Source of the DNA: Thermoproteota archaeon
GTDB lineage: Archaea; Korarchaeota; Korarchaeia; Korarchaeales; Korarchaeaceae
DNA: 34,457 nucleotides
NCBI GenBank assembly: GCA_027491395.1
Contig: JAOZFI010000018.1
Coordinates: 1 to 34,457, forward strand
Direction: 5' to 3'
The notes beneath the pieces were generated by a model. That model had not been told where the DNA came from. It did not search any database and saw only the letters and a list, made by a program, of their open reading frames with translations. The first letter of the stretch is position 1, and each line of letters begins with the position of its first letter. Made by a program: the position numbers and the translations under genes. This document shows, piece after piece, positions 32,914 to 34,457 of the stretch.

Positions 32914-33271
32914 CACTCATAGGTCCCAAGACGATATAGAATCTCTTTCGTGGGTTCAAGTACTTTCCCATATGGAATGAAAGTTATATGAAAAACGCTA
33001 GCTCGCGCGCTACTGAAATGCTTGAGAGGGCGCGCGAGTCAACCTACCTCACTCATAAAGGGCAGGGAAATTAGATCCCGGATCGAGCCTGATGGGCGAA
33101 ATTGAATTCTAACGGAATCTCCTGCATAAATCTCGCATACGACATGACGGGCCTCTCCATCGGGTTCTTCACCGGTCATATGACTATTCTTTATCATCCT
33201 AAACCCTCAACCTGCAGGTTTAGATTGAAATGAGGAGTGGGTGCGTCTGGATCCGGCCATGGAGGGATTCA
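32914..33271. other. Stretch without a gene; GC-rich hairpin and palindromes
   Basis: A perfect 9-bp stem, CTCGCGCGC (33002-33010)/GCGCGCGAG (33030-33038), has a 19-base loop. It lies just downstream of a TATA-like TTATATG (32984-32990), so a small RNA is possible. A second motif, CTAAACC/GGTTTAG, encloses the palindrome AACCTGCAGGTT near 33203-33225 and is followed by GATTGAAAT, which superficially resembles a CRISPR repeat end. No protein frame is convincing. Confidence 0.4.
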
Positions 33272-34183
33272 TCAAGGAACTTCAAGGAAGGAGAGGTCTT
33301 TGTCACTTAGTTCCATCTCCGCAGCTTCAGCATTTTCTTGGAGCTGCTCCAAGCTCTTAGCTCCGGGGATTGCGACCACTCCCTTCTCCCTTATCACCCA
33401 CGCCAGAGCGAGTTGGGCCGGGCCTGTCCCTCCTCCCTTCCTCTTCGCTAGTTCCTTCAGCCTCTCAACCACAGTCCAGTCGATCCTTCCGTAAAGGTGC
33501 CATATGTTCAGCCTCCTCTGCAGTCCTTTGGGTATTCTCCCCGGCCCGTATTTCCCGGTAAGCAATCCCTGCGCCAGGGGGCTATAAGCTATTATCGTGA
33601 TTCCCTCCCTCCGGCAGTGAGGGATCAGATCCCTCTCCGGATCCCTCTTCAACAGGTTATACTCAATCTGGTTGCTGGCTAGGTCGTGCCTCTGGAGATA
33701 GCTCCTAGCCTCCTCCATCTGCTTCAGGGAGAAATTGCTCACCCCTATCGCCCTTATCCTCCCTTCCTCCAGCTCCCGCTCTAGTGCCCTCAACGCGCCC
33801 TTCAGGGGAAATATGGGACTGGGCCAGTGGATCTGGTAGAGGTCCACGTAGCTGGTGTTAAGCCTCCTCAAACTGTTCCTCAGCGCCTTCAATACCCCTG
33901 AGACGGTGACCCTGTATGGAAAGACCTTCGTAGCTATTACTACTTCTTCCCTGTCCACTTGGCTCAGCGCCTTCCCTATGACCCTCTCGGATCTCCCCCA
34001 TCCGTATATCTCCGCAGTATCTATGAAGTTGATTCCAAGCTCCAAGGCCCTCCTTATTATGGAGATGGCCTCCCCTTCATCTATTTCCTTCCCCCAACCC
34101 CAATAGCTGGCGCCGAACTGCCAAGTCCCCAGCCCTATTTTGGAGACCCTTATACCCGTCCTCCCCAGCTGCTCGTACCTCAT
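33272..34183 (-). CDS. Aldo/keto reductase
   Basis: The 303-residue protein is an NAD(P)H-dependent reductase with the usual (beta/alpha)8 barrel. The catalytic tetrad is complete: D55 (FIDTAEIYG), Y60, K86 (IATKVFPY) and H119 (YQIHWPSP). Cofactor-binding blocks are IGVSNFSLKQ, NQIEYNLL, IIAYSPLAQGLLTGKYG and VVAIPGAKSLEQLQENAEA. The substrate cannot be told from sequence. The minus-strand TATA element TTTTAAA (34215-34221) lies about 35 bases upstream of ATG 34183. The C terminus ends soon after the last helix, at normal length. Confidence 0.95.
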   Translation of the reverse strand: MRYEQLGRTGIRVSKIGLGTWQFGASYWGWGKEIDEGEAISIIRRALELGINFIDTAEIYGWGRSERVIGKALSQVDREEVVIATKVFPYRVTVSGVLKALRNSLRRLNTSYVDLYQIHWPSPIFPLKGALRALERELEEGRIRAIGVSNFSLKQMEEARSYLQRHDLASNQIEYNLLKRDPERDLIPHCRREGITIIAYSPLAQGLLTGKYGPGRIPKGLQRRLNIWHLYGRIDWTVVERLKELAKRKGGGTGPAQLALAWVIREKGVVAIPGAKSLEQLQENAEAAEMELSDKDLSFLEVP

Positions 34184-34331
34184 ATGAATCCCGAGAGATC
34201 CTAGCGATACGGGATTTTAAAGCGAGCTGTCAAGGACCGGCTGGGAAGGTAGGGGCCTGAAGGTAGCCGAGAGTCATTCCGAGCCTTAGCTATCAGCTTT
34301 ACGAGTTAATTAGGGGTGGTGTTAGAGACCA

Positions 34332-34457
34332 CTACTTTATCCCCAACCTCTCCTTTATCAGCGCCACGTCCCTCTCCAAGGCCGTGAGCCTCTCATCCAG
34401 CATGGACTTGAGGTCCTTCCTGACCCCCTTGAGCTCCTCCAGCGTCTCATCCTGCTT
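34332..34457 (-). CDS. C-terminal end of a coiled-coil protein (partial)
   Basis: The frame is open from the window edge to TAG at 34332-34334 and gives 41 residues (QDETLEELKGVRKDLKSMLD, ERLTALERDVALIKERLGIK). The heptad pattern of leucines is clear, so this is a coiled coil. Codon use is normal for this genome. The rest of the gene lies outside the window; the identity is unknown. Confidence 0.6.
   Translation of the reverse strand, partial: KQDETLEELKGVRKDLKSMLDERLTALERDVALIKERLGIK

Noticed and set aside
33203-33235. CRISPR-like repeat (inverted CTAAACC/GGTTTAG followed by GATTGAAAT)
   Set aside because: Only one copy is present, with no spacers and no cas genes nearby; a short palindrome explains it.

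Overview
This window looks like part of a thermophilic archaeal chromosome, probably from the TACK group; a Korarchaeota-like lineage is possible but unproven. Support comes from archaeal-type TATA boxes about 25 bases ahead of leaderless starts, AGG/AGA as the main arginine codons, many TTG and GTG starts, dense VapBC-type toxin-antitoxin loci, and archaeal genes such as the PCNA-binding repair protein NreA and a compact Elp3. No rRNA, tRNA, CRISPR array or intact insertion sequence was seen.

Left part (0-11.3 kb): a PH-like membrane protein, an O6-alkylguanine-DNA methyltransferase, VapBC module 1 and an orphan ribbon-helix-helix protein. Next comes the most unusual locus. A minus-strand pair encodes a membrane-anchored von Willebrand A protein and a 704-residue membrane protein whose C-terminal 270 residues read like a degenerate FtsZ/CetZ (tubulin-superfamily) domain. 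Divergent from them are an unrecognised protein with a probable C-terminal winged helix, a likely structured RNA with its own strong TATA box, and two tandem paralogous proteins, each with two HTH plus ferredoxin-like (Lrp-like) halves. I propose this as a candidate membrane-remodelling or cytoskeletal system with linked regulators.

Middle (11.7-24 kb): a decayed CapK/PaaK-type AMP ligase, a CPBP intramembrane protease, VapBC module 2 (toxin broken), a NifX/NafY-like protein, NreA, an SPL-family radical SAM protein and VapBC module 3. These are followed by an exported metallophosphoesterase with three uncharacterised small membrane proteins, a bactofilin-like beta-helix protein, a winged-helix protein, and an AbrB-VapC module in which both genes are broken.

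Right part (24-34.5 kb): a two-gene unit of a Trm9-like methyltransferase and Elp3 points to wobble-uridine modification of tRNA. After it come a decayed P-loop ATPase, a HEPN-MNT pair with a nonsense codon in each gene, an AIM24-family protein with a small membrane partner, an isoprenylcysteine-methyltransferase-like membrane enzyme, and a winged-helix regulator with a small membrane protein divergent from a haem-type DOMON protein. A DUF1614 membrane protein, a nuclease relic, an aldo/keto reductase and the tail of a coiled-coil protein close the window.

A general theme is accessory-gene decay. Seven genes (toxins, an antitoxin, an ATPase, HEPN, MNT and an AMP ligase) carry frameshifts or nonsense codons, and a nuclease relic adds an eighth case. 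The neighbouring core-type genes (nreA, elp3, aldo/keto reductase, AIM24) are intact.
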